Below, piece after piece: positions 54,836 to 63,441 of a stretch of DNA of 64,000 nt. Position numbers and translations under genes: made by a program. Every line of letters begins with the position of its first letter. The first letter of the stretch is position 1. This DNA is from JACKNG01 sp050184115 (GTDB lineage Bacteria; Pseudomonadota; Gammaproteobacteria; Ga0077536). Under the pieces are notes generated by a model. That model was given only the letters and a program-made list of their open reading frames with translations, was not told where the DNA came from and did not search any database. The stretch is from contig JBFXAQ010000001.1 in NCBI GenBank assembly GCA_050184115.1, positions 1,178,001-1,242,000 on the forward strand, read 5' to 3'.

Positions 54836-55280
54836 GTTCCAGCACGACGACCGGGATCTCGCGCTCGGTCTTGGCCTGGTAATCGCTGAAGGGCGGGTAC
54901 ATCTCGGCCATCTGCTTCCAGATGCGTGCGCGCTCGTCGCCGGTGGCGATGCGGGTGCGCGCCTGGAACACGTCCTCGGCGACCTGCACTGTCACCGTGC
55001 CCTGCTTCATCAGGTTGTGATACCAGCCGGGGTGCTTCGGCGCGCCGCCCTTGGAGGCGATGATGGCGTAGCCGCCGTCGATCTTGCCGTACAGCAGCGG
55101 CATGACCGATTCCTGGCCGGATTTCGCCCCGCGTGTGGTCAACAAGAGGGTCGGCAGCGGGCCGGGGCCGCCGGCGAATGTCGAGTCCCACAGGTGGCCG
55201 GCCTTGGGATCGGCGAGGTACTTGGTGCGGTGCTCGGCAATCCAGCCACTCTCGCTGGCCGCCTTGATCGGGTCGCTCAT
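54828..55280 (-). CDS. Ddn-like nitroreductase-family flavin/deazaflavin protein
   Basis: This 150-residue split-barrel protein matches the F420(H2)-dependent quinone reductase/Ddn family. It has LLLTTRGAKSGQESVMPLLY, the ASKGGAPKHPGWYHNLM strand-loop and QVAEDVFQARTRIA, ending with YPPFSDYQAKTEREIPVVVL. Actinobacterial members use cofactor F420, whereas in proteobacteria the cofactor (F420 or flavin) is uncertain. It is the first of four overlapping genes ending with chrA. Confidence 0.85.
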   Translation of the reverse strand: MSDPIKAASESGWIAEHRTKYLADPKAGHLWDSTFAGGPGPLPTLLLTTRGAKSGQESVMPLLYGKIDGGYAIIASKGGAPKHPGWYHNLMKQGTVTVQVAEDVFQARTRIATGDERARIWKQMAEMYPPFSDYQAKTEREIPVVVLERA

Positions 55281-55514
55281 GAACGTCTTCCTCCGCTCGG
55301 GTGGGTGATTCGAGGGGGCATGCTAACAGGCCGGCGAAACAGGTAGCGAGGCCGGTCGGGGTCGAACGCGCAGCGCCGGCGAGGATGCCCCCGGTGTTTG
55401 TTCGCGAACGTGCTAACCCCTTGTGATGAACCCACCCGACCGGCGCCGCGCCCTGCTTGTAGTGGTCGTAGCGATCGGCCAAGGTGGGGCGCCTGGCGTG
55501 CCACGTATCTGCCC

Positions 55515-56285
55515 ATGACCGAACTGCCCCTGACCGAAGAGTTCCGCGCCTTCTCCCGCACGCCGCACGACGCGGTGAGCGGCGGTCTGCTGGTCGCGCG
55601 GATCATCGATCCGACGACGGACGTGGCCTGGGTCCGTGACGAACTCGCGCGTCACGCTGCCGCCGTTGGCACGCCGGCGAGTGCGACCGCACTGGTCGGT
55701 TACCTCCAAGGCGCCGGCTTCAGCGGCGCCGAGGCCTACTACCACGTCGACAACAGCTCGCTGGCGCGTGTACTCGAAAGTCGCCGGGGCATTCCGATCA
55801 CCCTGGCGCTGGTCGTGCTCGGCATCGCCGAGCGGCTCGGACTCGCCGGCCGCGGCATCAATTTCCCGCGCCATTTCCTCGTCGAAGTCGAAGGCCAGAT
55901 GGTCGACCCGTTCGCGATGCGCCTGCTCGACGCCGCCGAACTCGCGCGCTCGCTCGCCGCACAGGGCCACACGCCGGCGGCGGCGCTGGCGCCGGCCTCG
56001 CCGGTCGACATCGTGCTGCGCATGTTGAACAACCTGCGCCTCATCGCCCAGCATCGCGGCGAGACCGCGCGCGCGCTCGATCTCAGCGGCTACCAGCTGC
56101 TGCTCGCAGCCGATCCCCTGCCGCTCCTGATCGAAAGGGTCGAGTTGTGGCTGGCCGCGGGCGTGCCGGACATGGCCCGCCACGAACTCGATCGCGCCAT
56201 CGCTCTCGCGCCCGACGCCGCCGTGCGCGAACGGCTCGCCGCGCGGCGGTTGGAATTATCGGCGGTGCCGCCGCGAGTGCATTGA
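55515..56285 (+). CDS. SirB1-like protein (transglutaminase-like, TPR tail)
   Basis: This is a 256-residue SirB1-type protein. The core segment RRGIPITLALVVLGIAERLG is followed by GINFPRHFLVEVEGQMVDPF. The C-terminal part is tetratricopeptide-like (RLIAQHRGETARALDLSGYQ and GVPDMARHELDRAIAL). SirB1 family function is not firmly known. Start ATG 55515 gives the usual length; the open frame to 55398 is not protein-like. The DnaJ-like gene follows after 69 bases. Confidence 0.88.
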   Translation: MTELPLTEEFRAFSRTPHDAVSGGLLVARIIDPTTDVAWVRDELARHAAAVGTPASATALVGYLQGAGFSGAEAYYHVDNSSLARVLESRRGIPITLALVVLGIAERLGLAGRGINFPRHFLVEVEGQMVDPFAMRLLDAAELARSLAAQGHTPAAALAPASPVDIVLRMLNNLRLIAQHRGETARALDLSGYQLLLAADPLPLLIERVELWLAAGVPDMARHELDRAIALAPDAAVRERLAARRLELSAVPPRVH

Positions 56286-56354
56286 ATCCTGATTTCAGGC
56301 CGCCGAGGTTCGCGCCGCTAACCCGCACTGGACCCATCCGCGGATATCGAAGCC

Positions 56355-56684
56355 ATGCCCGGGCGCAACGGACAGAATCAACGCAACTACTACCGTGTCC
56401 TCTTCGTGCAGCCGGATGCACCGGCCGCAATCATCCAGGCGGCGTACCGCACGCTCATGCAGAAATTGAAGGCTCACCCGGACCTCGGCGGCGACGAGTG
56501 GAACGCGGCGGTGATCAACAAGGCCTTCACCGTGCTGTCGGATCCGCGCAAGCGCCGCGCCTACGACGAGGCACTGTTCGGCCGCCGGACGTTGTCGACA
56601 CTGGGGCGCCAGCACGATGGCCAGCGCCGGCAGGCGGAGCCGGCGACCGGCTGGGAACCGTTCCGCCCGCGCGTCATCCGCTGA
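56355..56684 (+). CDS. Small J-domain protein
   Basis: This 109-residue protein consists of a J domain (about residues 10-72) with the HPD motif in LKAHPDLGGDEWN and the helix III/IV sequence NKAFTVLSDPRKRRAYDEAL. It lacks the zinc and C-terminal domains of DnaJ and ends in a short basic tail. It would stimulate the ATPase of an Hsp70 partner. Confidence 0.9.
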   Translation: MPGRNGQNQRNYYRVLFVQPDAPAAIIQAAYRTLMQKLKAHPDLGGDEWNAAVINKAFTVLSDPRKRRAYDEALFGRRTLSTLGRQHDGQRRQAEPATGWEPFRPRVIR

Positions 56685-56699
56685 GCGGGTGCGTGAATC

Positions 56700-57506
56700 T
56701 CAGGGCTTGCGGAACTTGAGCGTCATCCGATCGCTCTCGCCGATGGCGGCGTACTTGTCGCGATCGACGTCACCCGCACGGAAGTTCGGCGGCAGCGTCC
56801 ACACCCCCTTGGGGTGATCCTTGGTGTCTTTCGGGTTAGCGTTGATCTCGCTCGCGGCGACGAATTCGAATCCAGCCGAGGCGGCCAGTCGCTTCGCCTC
56901 GCTCTCGGCCAGGTAGCCGGTCTTCGCCGCCTCGGCGCCGACCATCTCCGGCGTGCCGCGGTGGGCGACCATGCCCAGCGTGCCGCCCGGCTTGAGGACG
57001 TCGAACATGGCCTTGAACATGGCCTCGGCGTAGCCGTTCATGACCCAGTTGTGCAGGTTACGGAAGGTCACCACGAGATCGGCACTGCCGGCCGGGCCCG
57101 CGCTGAGCTTGGCTGGCGGCATCAGCGCCGTGACCTCGACCTTGTCGTAGACCGCCGGGTTGCCGGCGAGCTGGGCCTGGAAGGACTCGGCGGCCTTGGC
57201 GAAGTATTCGATGCCCGTGCTGCCGTCGAAGTTGGCGGCGATGAGCTTGCCGCCGTCGCGCAGGTAGGGCGCCAGGATCTCGGTGTACCAGCCGGCACCG
57301 CCCGGCCAGATCTCGACCACTGTCATGTCGGGGCGGATGCCGAAGAACTCGAGCGTCTCGACCGGGTGGCGCGCGGCGTTGCGCGCGATGTTCTCGGCCG
57401 TACGGTGGCCAGCGGTGGCCGCCGCTTCGAGGGCGGCGTCGGCGGCGAGCACGGGCGCGGACAGGGCCAGCGCGAGCAGCGCGGCGGGCAGGGTACGACT
57501 GAGCAT
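56700..57506 (-). CDS. Secreted class I SAM-methyltransferase-like protein
   Basis: This 268-residue protein has a clear signal peptide (LSRTLPAALLALALSAPVLA, cut after residue 22). A methyltransferase fold follows, with the motif VVEIWPGGAGWYTEILAPYL and LVVTFRNLHNWV. SAM is not expected in the periplasm, so the fold may bind another ligand or act outside the usual chemistry. ATG 57506 has GGAG eight bases upstream; ATG 57512 is the alternative. Such secreted methyltransferase-like proteins are known from several proteobacteria with no assigned role. Confidence 0.82.
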   Translation of the reverse strand: MLSRTLPAALLALALSAPVLAADAALEAAATAGHRTAENIARNAARHPVETLEFFGIRPDMTVVEIWPGGAGWYTEILAPYLRDGGKLIAANFDGSTGIEYFAKAAESFQAQLAGNPAVYDKVEVTALMPPAKLSAGPAGSADLVVTFRNLHNWVMNGYAEAMFKAMFDVLKPGGTLGMVAHRGTPEMVGAEAAKTGYLAESEAKRLAASAGFEFVAASEINANPKDTKDHPKGVWTLPPNFRAGDVDRDKYAAIGESDRMTLKFRKP

Positions 57507-57694
57507 GGGCATTTCTCCGACAACGACGGTGACAGGCGTGGCCGGGCAGTATAGCGAGCCACGCGGCGCGGTCAGCAGATTGCCGACTGACATCGCAAGC
57601 GAAATCGAGCCGCCGTCGTGTTGGTGCGCGGGGCGCAGGGCCGGCCCCTCCCATGTGACGTCCAACGTTGCCGCCGTCGTTTTTCACAGGCTTG

Positions 57695-58090
57695 TCAGGG
57701 ATTGAGCTTGTAGGTGACGTTGGCCAGCGCGACTTCACGCCCGCGACTGTCGGTCACCGAGACGTCGCCGACGCAGATGCTGCCGCCGCGCCGACGTACC
57801 CGCGCGCTCGCCGTGATCGTGTCGCCGACGACCAGTTCGAGGTAATTGATCGAGAAGCCGATGGTCGCGCCACGTGACCGCGGGCCGATCGACGGGTGCG
57901 ACCAGAAGGCGCAGGTCGCGGCGAGGTCGACCAGCGAGGCGATGGCGCCGCCGTTGACGCGGTCGTCGCCGAGATGCGGCGCGTAGGGCAGGCGCAGCAC
58001 GGCGTGGTCGGTGGTGGCGCTGACCAGTTCGACGCCGAGGTGGCGCGCGAAGGCCTGTTCGACGGCGATGGCGCGGACGCGCTCGAGCAT
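57695..58090 (-). CDS. PaaI-like hotdog-fold thioesterase
   Basis: This is a 131-residue hotdog thioesterase-like protein. PYAPHLGDDRVNGGAIASLVD is the characteristic PaaI-type active-site helix with the catalytic aspartate. SINYLELVVGDTITASARV and VGDVSVTDSRGREVALANVT form the sheet. It would hydrolyse an acyl-CoA. ATG 58090 begins the fold. Confidence 0.85.
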   Translation of the reverse strand: MLERVRAIAVEQAFARHLGVELVSATTDHAVLRLPYAPHLGDDRVNGGAIASLVDLAATCAFWSHPSIGPRSRGATIGFSINYLELVVGDTITASARVRRRGGSICVGDVSVTDSRGREVALANVTYKLNP

Positions 58091-58292
58091 GGGCTGAACT
58101 CCGATGGCGGGCGCGCCAAAGTAGCAGGTGGGCGTTGCCGCGTGAACGCCGCAACCGCGCCTTGACGACCGGCCACGCGGCGGCGCAGGATGCGCGCCGC
58201 GCCGGTCTTCCTGGCGGCGCGCCGGTGAGTTCTCACCGCCTGATCGGTCTTTCGAACGTATCCATTGCGCGCACCGCGCGCCCGGAGAATCC

Positions 58293-58556
58293 ATGTCATC
58301 GCGAACCCTCGGGTACATTCTGTACGGCGCGCTGCTGTGCGGCTGTGCCAGCCAGACCATCGTGCCCAGCTACGTCAACAACAATCCGGATCTGCAGGTC
58401 GGCGGCGAGCGCCCCGGCGACGGTACGCCGCGCACCGAGAGCGCGGGTTCGTTCTGCCTGGAAGTGACCGACAAGTGGCACCAGGACGGGCGTACCCCTG
58501 ACGGCCAGGCGCTGTGGGCGCGCGACACCTTCCGCCGCGTCGTACCCTGCGGTTGA
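58293..58556 (+). CDS. Small putative lipoprotein
   Basis: This 87-residue protein starts with a lipoprotein-like signal (TLGYILYGALLCGCAS) whose lipobox would place the modified cysteine at about residue 16 or 18. The mature part contains VGGERPGDGTPRTESAGS and two further cysteines near FCLEV and at the C-terminus. There is no known domain. The spacing to its neighbours (200 bp on both sides, without genes I can support) suggests single-gene transcription. Confidence 0.55.
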   Translation: MSSRTLGYILYGALLCGCASQTIVPSYVNNNPDLQVGGERPGDGTPRTESAGSFCLEVTDKWHQDGRTPDGQALWARDTFRRVVPCG

Positions 58557-58772
58557 GCATCGGGTAACGGCTGCCCCGCCCGGGGCTGCTGGCCGAACGT
58601 CCGCGCCTCGCGCCGCGACCGCGCGTCGTTGGGTTGGCGGCGAGGCGTGCCCGCCACGCGCAATGATGGCCACGACCACGGTCGCGACAGGGATCCCGCG
58701 CCGGCTTCCCGCCGGCCGTGCTTTCGCGCTAATGTCCGGCCTCCGTTCCACCCAGGCAGGGGAGTTTGCCGC

Positions 58773-59297
58773 ATGACCCAACCGTTACAGACCGTGCGCC
58801 AGCTGGCCTACGTCGTTCGCGATCTCGATGCCGCGCTGAAATACTGGACCGAGGAACTCAAGGTCGGCCCGTTCTTCCTCTTCGAGCACTGCCCGCTGGA
58901 GAACCAGCGCTATCGCGGCGGACCGTCGAACGCCGACGTCACGCTCGCGCTCGGCAATTCGGGCGATCTCCAGATCGAACTCATCTACTGCGAGACCGAG
59001 GCGCCCTCGGTGTACAAGGAATTCCTCGACGCCGGGCGGGTCGGCGTGCACCACTTCGGCATCATGCCGGAGAACTACGACGAAGCCTGTGCGCACTACC
59101 GCGCGCTAGGCCACGAGGCAGCCTTCGAGTGCACGGTCGGCGGTGCGCCGCTGGTCTACTTCGATACCGTCGCGACAGTCGGGCATTTCATCGAGCTGTG
59201 GGACAACAACCAGGTGTTCAAGGATCTGTTCATGCTGGTAGAGGACGCGGCCAAGGGCTGGAACGGCAAGGATCCGGTGCGACCCGGGCCACTGTGA
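58773..59297 (+). CDS. VOC (glyoxalase/bleomycin resistance) family protein
   Basis: This is a 174-residue VOC-superfamily protein with two beta-alpha-beta-beta-beta modules: LAYVVRDLDAALKYWTEEL to IELIYCETEAPS, and GVHHFGIMPENYDEACAHY to TVGHFIELWDN. Potential metal ligands are H96/H97 and E159. The group includes methylmalonyl-CoA epimerase-like and dioxygenase-like enzymes. ATG 58773 is preceded by AGGGGAG. The enoyl-CoA hydratase gene follows by seven bases, suggesting a shared pathway. Confidence 0.85.
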   Translation: MTQPLQTVRQLAYVVRDLDAALKYWTEELKVGPFFLFEHCPLENQRYRGGPSNADVTLALGNSGDLQIELIYCETEAPSVYKEFLDAGRVGVHHFGIMPENYDEACAHYRALGHEAAFECTVGGAPLVYFDTVATVGHFIELWDNNQVFKDLFMLVEDAAKGWNGKDPVRPGPL

Positions 59298-59304
59298 GCG
59301 TGCC

Positions 59305-60057
59305 ATGAGCGCGGTGCTGCGCACGCGCCGCGAAGGCGCGGTGGCACTGTTCGAGCTGCACCGCCCCGAGCGCCATCACGCCATCAACGCGGCGCTCGCC
59401 GACGCCCTCATCGCTGCCATCGATGCTGCCGAGAGCGACGACGACGTGCGCGCGATCGTCCTCACCGGCAGCGGCGAACGCGCCTTCTGCGCCGGCCAGG
59501 ACATGCTCGAGGCGAGCGGGGTGGAGGCCGGCGCGCGCGATGCCAAGGTCAGCTCGGCGATGTTCGCCGTTGCCCGCGTGGAGCGCTGCCCGCTGCCGCT
59601 GATCGCCGCCATCAACGGCTATTGCTTCGGCGGTGGTGCGGCGCTCGCCATCGCCTGTGACATCCGCCTCGGCGCGAGCACGGCGAGCTTTCGTCTGCCC
59701 GGCGCCGAGTACGGCCTGGTGGTGGGGGCGGCAGCCCTGCCGCGCCTGGTCGGCGCGGCGAAGGCCAAGGAGCTCATCTTCACCGCGCGGCGTTTCGAGG
59801 CTGCCGAGGCGCTGGCCTGTGGCCTGCTGAATAGCGTGCACGAACCGGCGGCACTGCTGCCGGCGGCACTGGAGATGGCCGCCGCCATCGGCCGCAACTC
59901 GCCGCGAGCGGTGCGGGAATCGAAGCGCATCATCGACCAGGCGACCCTGGTCGACGCGGCCACGGCCGCGGAGCAGGCCATCAACCGCGAACTGCGCGGC
60001 AGCGATGAGCAGAGCGCGCGCTTTCGCGACGCCACGCGCCGCGTGACGGGACGTTGA
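59305..60057 (+). CDS. Enoyl-CoA hydratase/isomerase family protein
   Basis: This is a 250-residue crotonase-fold enzyme. The oxyanion-hole segments are RAFCAGQDMLEASGV and NGYCFGGGAALAIACDIRLG. The region FRLPGAEYGLVVGAAALPRL places a glutamate near the active site. It acts on an acyl-CoA in a catabolic route and is coupled to the VOC protein gene. It ends 16 bases before a palindromic repeat. Confidence 0.9.
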   Translation: MSAVLRTRREGAVALFELHRPERHHAINAALADALIAAIDAAESDDDVRAIVLTGSGERAFCAGQDMLEASGVEAGARDAKVSSAMFAVARVERCPLPLIAAINGYCFGGGAALAIACDIRLGASTASFRLPGAEYGLVVGAAALPRLVGAAKAKELIFTARRFEAAEALACGLLNSVHEPAALLPAALEMAAAIGRNSPRAVRESKRIIDQATLVDAATAAEQAINRELRGSDEQSARFRDATRRVTGR

Positions 60058-60070
60058 CCGTGACGGTCGG

Positions 60071-60152
60071 GTGGGATTGGGGACAGTATACTTTCGCGAC
60101 AGCCTTCGACCGGGCGTCAGCGCCCGCGAAAGTGTACTGTCCCCAATCCCGC
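60071..60152. repeat. 82-bp palindromic repeat with 26-bp arms (GGGGACAGTATAC type)
   Basis: The arms at 60073-60098 and 60125-60150 (GGGATTGGGGACAGTATACT... and its complement) differ at a single position. They flank a 26-base GC-rich loop. It is related by its GGGGACAG core to copies A-C at 45-47.5 kb, lies between the convergent enoyl-CoA hydratase and PHP genes, and could also act as a terminator. Confidence 0.85.
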
Positions 60153-60199
60153 GCCAATTCAGCTGCCTGATCCGATCAGGTGCGGCGTTCGCGGAGCGG

Positions 60200-61066
60200 C
60201 TACCAGTCCTCCCACACCGCACGCAGGCCGCGCGGCACCTCGACGGTCACGCCGGGGCCGTCCTGGCCTGGCCGGACGCGGTGAAAATCGCTGCCGAACG
60301 ACACCGCGAGGCCGTGGCGGCGGGCGAGCGTGGCGAGCGTCGTCGTCTGTGCCGGATGCTGGTGGCCGCTGACGAGTTCGAGTGCGCCACCGCCGGTGCG
60401 CACGAAGTCGGCGACGAGTTCGTCGAGACGCATGTGCGTGAGCCGGTAATGCCCCGGGTGCGCGAGCACGGCGACGCCGCCGGCATCGCGGATCCAGTCG
60501 ACGATGGCGCCGAGCGTCGCCCACAAGTCGACGGCATGCGCTTCGCGGGCGCGTTTGAGGTAACGCTTGTAGGCCTGTTCGGGTTCGGCGACGACGCCGC
60601 GCTCGACGAGGTGGGCGGCGAAGTGCGGCCGGCCGATGGCGCCACCGGCGGCGAGCCGGGCGGCGCCGGCGTAGGTGTCGGGAATGCCGCGCCGGCGCAG
60701 ATATTCGTCGATCGCGCGAGCGCGGGTTTCGCGCGCCGCCGACTGGTGGGCGCAGGCGGCCCGCATGGCGTCGCCGTGACGGTCGACGCCGAGACCGACG
60801 ACGTGGATGCCGATGCGCCGCCAGCTGGTCGAGAACTCGATGCCGGTGACCAGGCGCGGACCCGGTGGCGACGCGGCGAGCACATCGTAGGCCGCGAACG
60901 TGTCGTGGTCGGTGATCGCCAGCAGGTCGACGCCGCCATCGCGGGCGCGTTCGAGTACGTCGGCCGGCGCCAGCGCGCCGTCCGACGCGGTGGTGTGAAC
61001 GTGCAGATCGACGCGCGCCGGATTCACGTGGCAAGTGCTCGCAGCATGCGGTGAACTGTCGGGCAT
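60200..61066 (-). CDS. PHP-domain phosphoesterase (RNase AM/YciV-like)
   Basis: This is a 288-residue PHP phosphoesterase. Metal-binding motifs are VDLHVHTTASDGAL, ITDHDTF and GIEFST (early), GGVAVLAHPGHY (middle) and FGSDFHRV (late). Family members such as RNase AM trim 5' ends of RNA or hydrolyse 3',5'-bisphosphonucleotides. The gene is divergent from hspQ. It starts at ATG 61066. Confidence 0.9.
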   Translation of the reverse strand: MPDSSPHAASTCHVNPARVDLHVHTTASDGALAPADVLERARDGGVDLLAITDHDTFAAYDVLAASPPGPRLVTGIEFSTSWRRIGIHVVGLGVDRHGDAMRAACAHQSAARETRARAIDEYLRRRGIPDTYAGAARLAAGGAIGRPHFAAHLVERGVVAEPEQAYKRYLKRAREAHAVDLWATLGAIVDWIRDAGGVAVLAHPGHYRLTHMRLDELVADFVRTGGGALELVSGHQHPAQTTTLATLARRHGLAVSFGSDFHRVRPGQDGPGVTVEVPRGLRAVWEDW

Positions 61067-61104
61067 TGCCGGATCGCCGCGCGCGCTCGGGTAGAATCCG
61101 TGCC

Positions 61105-61467
61105 ATGGAAAGCCCTACCCGAGACCAGTCGACGCCGCGCATCGTCCGCGATGGCAAGTTCCTCATCGGCCAGGTGGTCAAGCATCGCTTGTTTCCGTTT
61201 CGCGGCGTCATCTACGACGTCGATCCGACCTTCAGCAACACCGAGGAATGGTGGCTCTCCATCCCCGAAGACGTGCGCCCGCGCAAGGACCAGCCTTACT
61301 ACCACCTGCTCGCCGAGAACGCCGAGTCGACCTACATCGCCTACGTCTCCGAACAGAACCTGCTCGCCGACGACAGCGGCACGCCGGTCAACCATCCCGA
61401 GGTCGAACGCTATTTCGGCGCCTTCGACGGCGCTTTCTACAAGCTGAAATCGCAGATCGCGCACTGA
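61105..61467 (+). CDS. hspQ: Heat shock protein HspQ
   Basis: This 120-residue protein matches HspQ (YccV). Core segments are FLIGQVVKHRLFPFRGVIYD, DVDPTFSNTEEWWLSIPEDV and KDQPYYHLLAENAESTYIAY. HspQ is an oxidation- and heat-related specificity enhancer of the Lon protease in enterobacteria. TAGAAT at 61092-61097 may be a -10, though it lies only eight bases before the ATG. It is a class-typical marker for Gammaproteobacteria and their relatives. Confidence 0.95.
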   Translation: MESPTRDQSTPRIVRDGKFLIGQVVKHRLFPFRGVIYDVDPTFSNTEEWWLSIPEDVRPRKDQPYYHLLAENAESTYIAYVSEQNLLADDSGTPVNHPEVERYFGAFDGAFYKLKSQIAH

Positions 61468-61480
61468 AGCGACGGCGCCG

Positions 61481-62434
61481 TCAGCCGTCGACCTCGGCGA
61501 GGAAGCGCAGGATCTGCGCGGTCGTCTCGGCCGGCTTCTCCAGCTGTACCCAGTGCCCGGCGCCCTCGATGAGTTCGATGAAGCGCAGATCGTCGAAAGC
61601 CTTGGGGAAACGCTCCCGCCAGCCCGGGTCGAACAGGAGCACGTCGTCCTCGGCGCCGGCGACGAAGGCCGCCGGCTGGGTGAAACGGGCGTTCTCGGGC
61701 GTGATGTCGGCATTGCGCATGAAGTTGCGATACCAGTTGATGGGACCGCGAAAGCCGCTCTGGCGGTACTGCGCAAGGTAGTAGTCGAGGTCCGCGCGCG
61801 TCAGCCATGCGGGCAGGGTGTCGACCTCGGGGAACACGTCCAGCGCGCCGCTGCTGGCGGGGTGTTCGAGCTGGCGCATGAAGGTGCCGCGCGGGCTGTC
61901 GGCGCTGATCGCAACGTAGATGTTCTTCAGCGCACGTTCGAGGTTGGCCTCGAGTTCCGCTTCCGCCACCCCCGGTTGCTGGAAGTAGCGGATGTACCAG
62001 AAGCGATCGTCCATGCCGGGCGGATCGATCACGGCCGGGCTCGCGCGCCACATCGGCACCGCCAGGCCCATCACCGCGCGGCATACCTGCGGGTGGAGCA
62101 GGGCAGTGTTCCACGCCACCAGGCATCCCCAGTCGTGACCGATGACGATGCAGTCGTCGTGTCCGAGCGCGCGGGCCAGGCCGGCAACGTCGGCGGTCAG
62201 GGCGCGGATGTCGTAATCCTCGACGGCGGGCGGGCACGAGCTGGCGCCGTAGCCACGCTGGTCGGGCACGGCGACCCGGTAGCCGGCGGCGACGATGGGG
62301 TCGATCTGGTGCCGCCACAGGTACCAGCACTGCGGGAAGCCGTGCAGCAGCACCACCAGCGGGCCGCCGCCCTCGACGACGGTGCGCAGGGTCACGCCGT
62401 TGGTCTCGATCATCTCGAAATGACGGTCTTTCAT
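61481..62434 (-). CDS. Alpha/beta hydrolase, epoxide-hydrolase-like
   Basis: This is a 317-residue alpha/beta hydrolase with the HGFP oxyanion motif (VVLLHGFPQCWYLWRHQI) and an aspartate nucleophile in VIGHDWGCLVAW. The late histidine is in GAGHWVQLEKP. The cap domain contains two tyrosines as in epoxide hydrolases. Haloalkane or fluoroacetate dehalogenases have the same plan. Start ATG 62434, 20 bases after the small membrane protein gene. Confidence 0.88.
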   Translation of the reverse strand: MKDRHFEMIETNGVTLRTVVEGGGPLVVLLHGFPQCWYLWRHQIDPIVAAGYRVAVPDQRGYGASSCPPAVEDYDIRALTADVAGLARALGHDDCIVIGHDWGCLVAWNTALLHPQVCRAVMGLAVPMWRASPAVIDPPGMDDRFWYIRYFQQPGVAEAELEANLERALKNIYVAISADSPRGTFMRQLEHPASSGALDVFPEVDTLPAWLTRADLDYYLAQYRQSGFRGPINWYRNFMRNADITPENARFTQPAAFVAGAEDDVLLFDPGWRERFPKAFDDLRFIELIEGAGHWVQLEKPAETTAQILRFLAEVDG

Positions 62435-62454
62435 GCCGGGTTCCTCGTGGCGGC

Positions 62455-62799
62455 TCAGGGTGTGGTAGGCGGGCCTAAATCGGGCACCAGCGGGTGGAGC
62501 AGGTAGTAGACGACGAAGGTCGTCATGCCGACCACGGCAGGGCGGAAGCTCATGCCGCGCTCGCGCTCGTTGCCGGCCTGCAACGCGAGCAGGACGCCGA
62601 GCGCGGCGCAGGCCGTGCACAGTGCGAACAGGAGCACGGCGAGGGCGAAGTCGATCACGTCGCCGGTGCCGTAGATTGCGCCGACAGCACGTGGCAGCGA
62701 GCCGTAGAGCGTGGCGCGGAAGGCCAGCGCGAGCAGCGCGAGGGCGACGACGCTGCGTTCGAGCAGCGCGGCGAGGCGCTGCAGGCGGGCTGTACTCAT
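62455..62799 (-). CDS. Small membrane protein of unknown function
   Basis: This 114-residue protein has three predicted membrane helices: SVVALALLALAFRATLYGSL, VIDFALAVLLFALCTACAAL and VVGMTTFVVYYLLHPLV. A polar loop (QAGNERERGMSFRPA) lies between the last two. It probably shares a transcript with the epoxide-hydrolase-like gene. No family recognised. It is divergent from darP (86-bp gap). Confidence 0.6.
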   Translation of the reverse strand: MSTARLQRLAALLERSVVALALLALAFRATLYGSLPRAVGAIYGTGDVIDFALAVLLFALCTACAALGVLLALQAGNERERGMSFRPAVVGMTTFVVYYLLHPLVPDLGPPTTP

Positions 62800-62885
62800 G
62801 CGGGCTCCGGCGTGGCTGGCGATGCCGCGGTGGCGGTGGTCGCGGCTGTGCGATCATAACGCGCCACCGGGGCGTCGGAGGACGC

Positions 62886-63410
62886 ATGAACGAGCACGAT
62901 TTCGAGGACGACGCAGACGAGGATGGCGGCGAGGCCCGTCCGAGCCGCTCCGCGGTCAAGCGCGAGCACGCCGCGATTCAGGCGTTGGCGCGGCAACTCG
63001 CCGCGCTCGGTGACGCGCGTCTCGCGGCCCTGCCGCTGGATGACGACGTGCGCGGTGCGCTGGCCACTGCGCGCCGGCTCAAGCGCCAGGCCTTCGAACG
63101 CCAGGTGCGCTATGCCAGCGGGCTGCTCGCGAAGACCGACGTCGCCGCCGTGCGGGCTGCGCTGGAGCGCCTGGAGAAACCCGATCGCGAATCCGTGCGG
63201 GCGTTCCACGAGGTCGAGCGCTGGCGCGCCGCACTGATCGAGGGCGCGCCCGGCATCGTCGACGAACTCGCTGCCCGCTTCGCCGCGTTCGACCGTGCTC
63301 AGGCCGTGCGTCTCGCCGGCGAAGCTCGCCGTGAAGCCGCGGCGGGCAAGCCGCCGCGCGCGGCCCGGGTGCTGTTCCGCTATCTCGCCGATCTCGCCGC
63401 CGACGCCTGA
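62886..63410 (+). CDS. darP: Ribosome-biogenesis factor DarP (YjgA, DUF615)
   Basis: This is a 174-residue DarP/YjgA protein, which associates with late 50S ribosomal intermediates. It has the family pattern of an acidic N-terminus, SRSAVKREHAAIQALARQLA, RLKRQAFERQVRYASGLLA and RVLFRYLADLA at the end. ATG 62886 is chosen from several upstream frames because the domain begins there. Gammaproteobacterial marker. Confidence 0.93.
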   Translation: MNEHDFEDDADEDGGEARPSRSAVKREHAAIQALARQLAALGDARLAALPLDDDVRGALATARRLKRQAFERQVRYASGLLAKTDVAAVRAALERLEKPDRESVRAFHEVERWRAALIEGAPGIVDELAARFAAFDRAQAVRLAGEARREAAAGKPPRAARVLFRYLADLAADA

Positions 63411-63441
63411 CTATCGCGTCGGCGGCCGCCGCGCACTGTTC

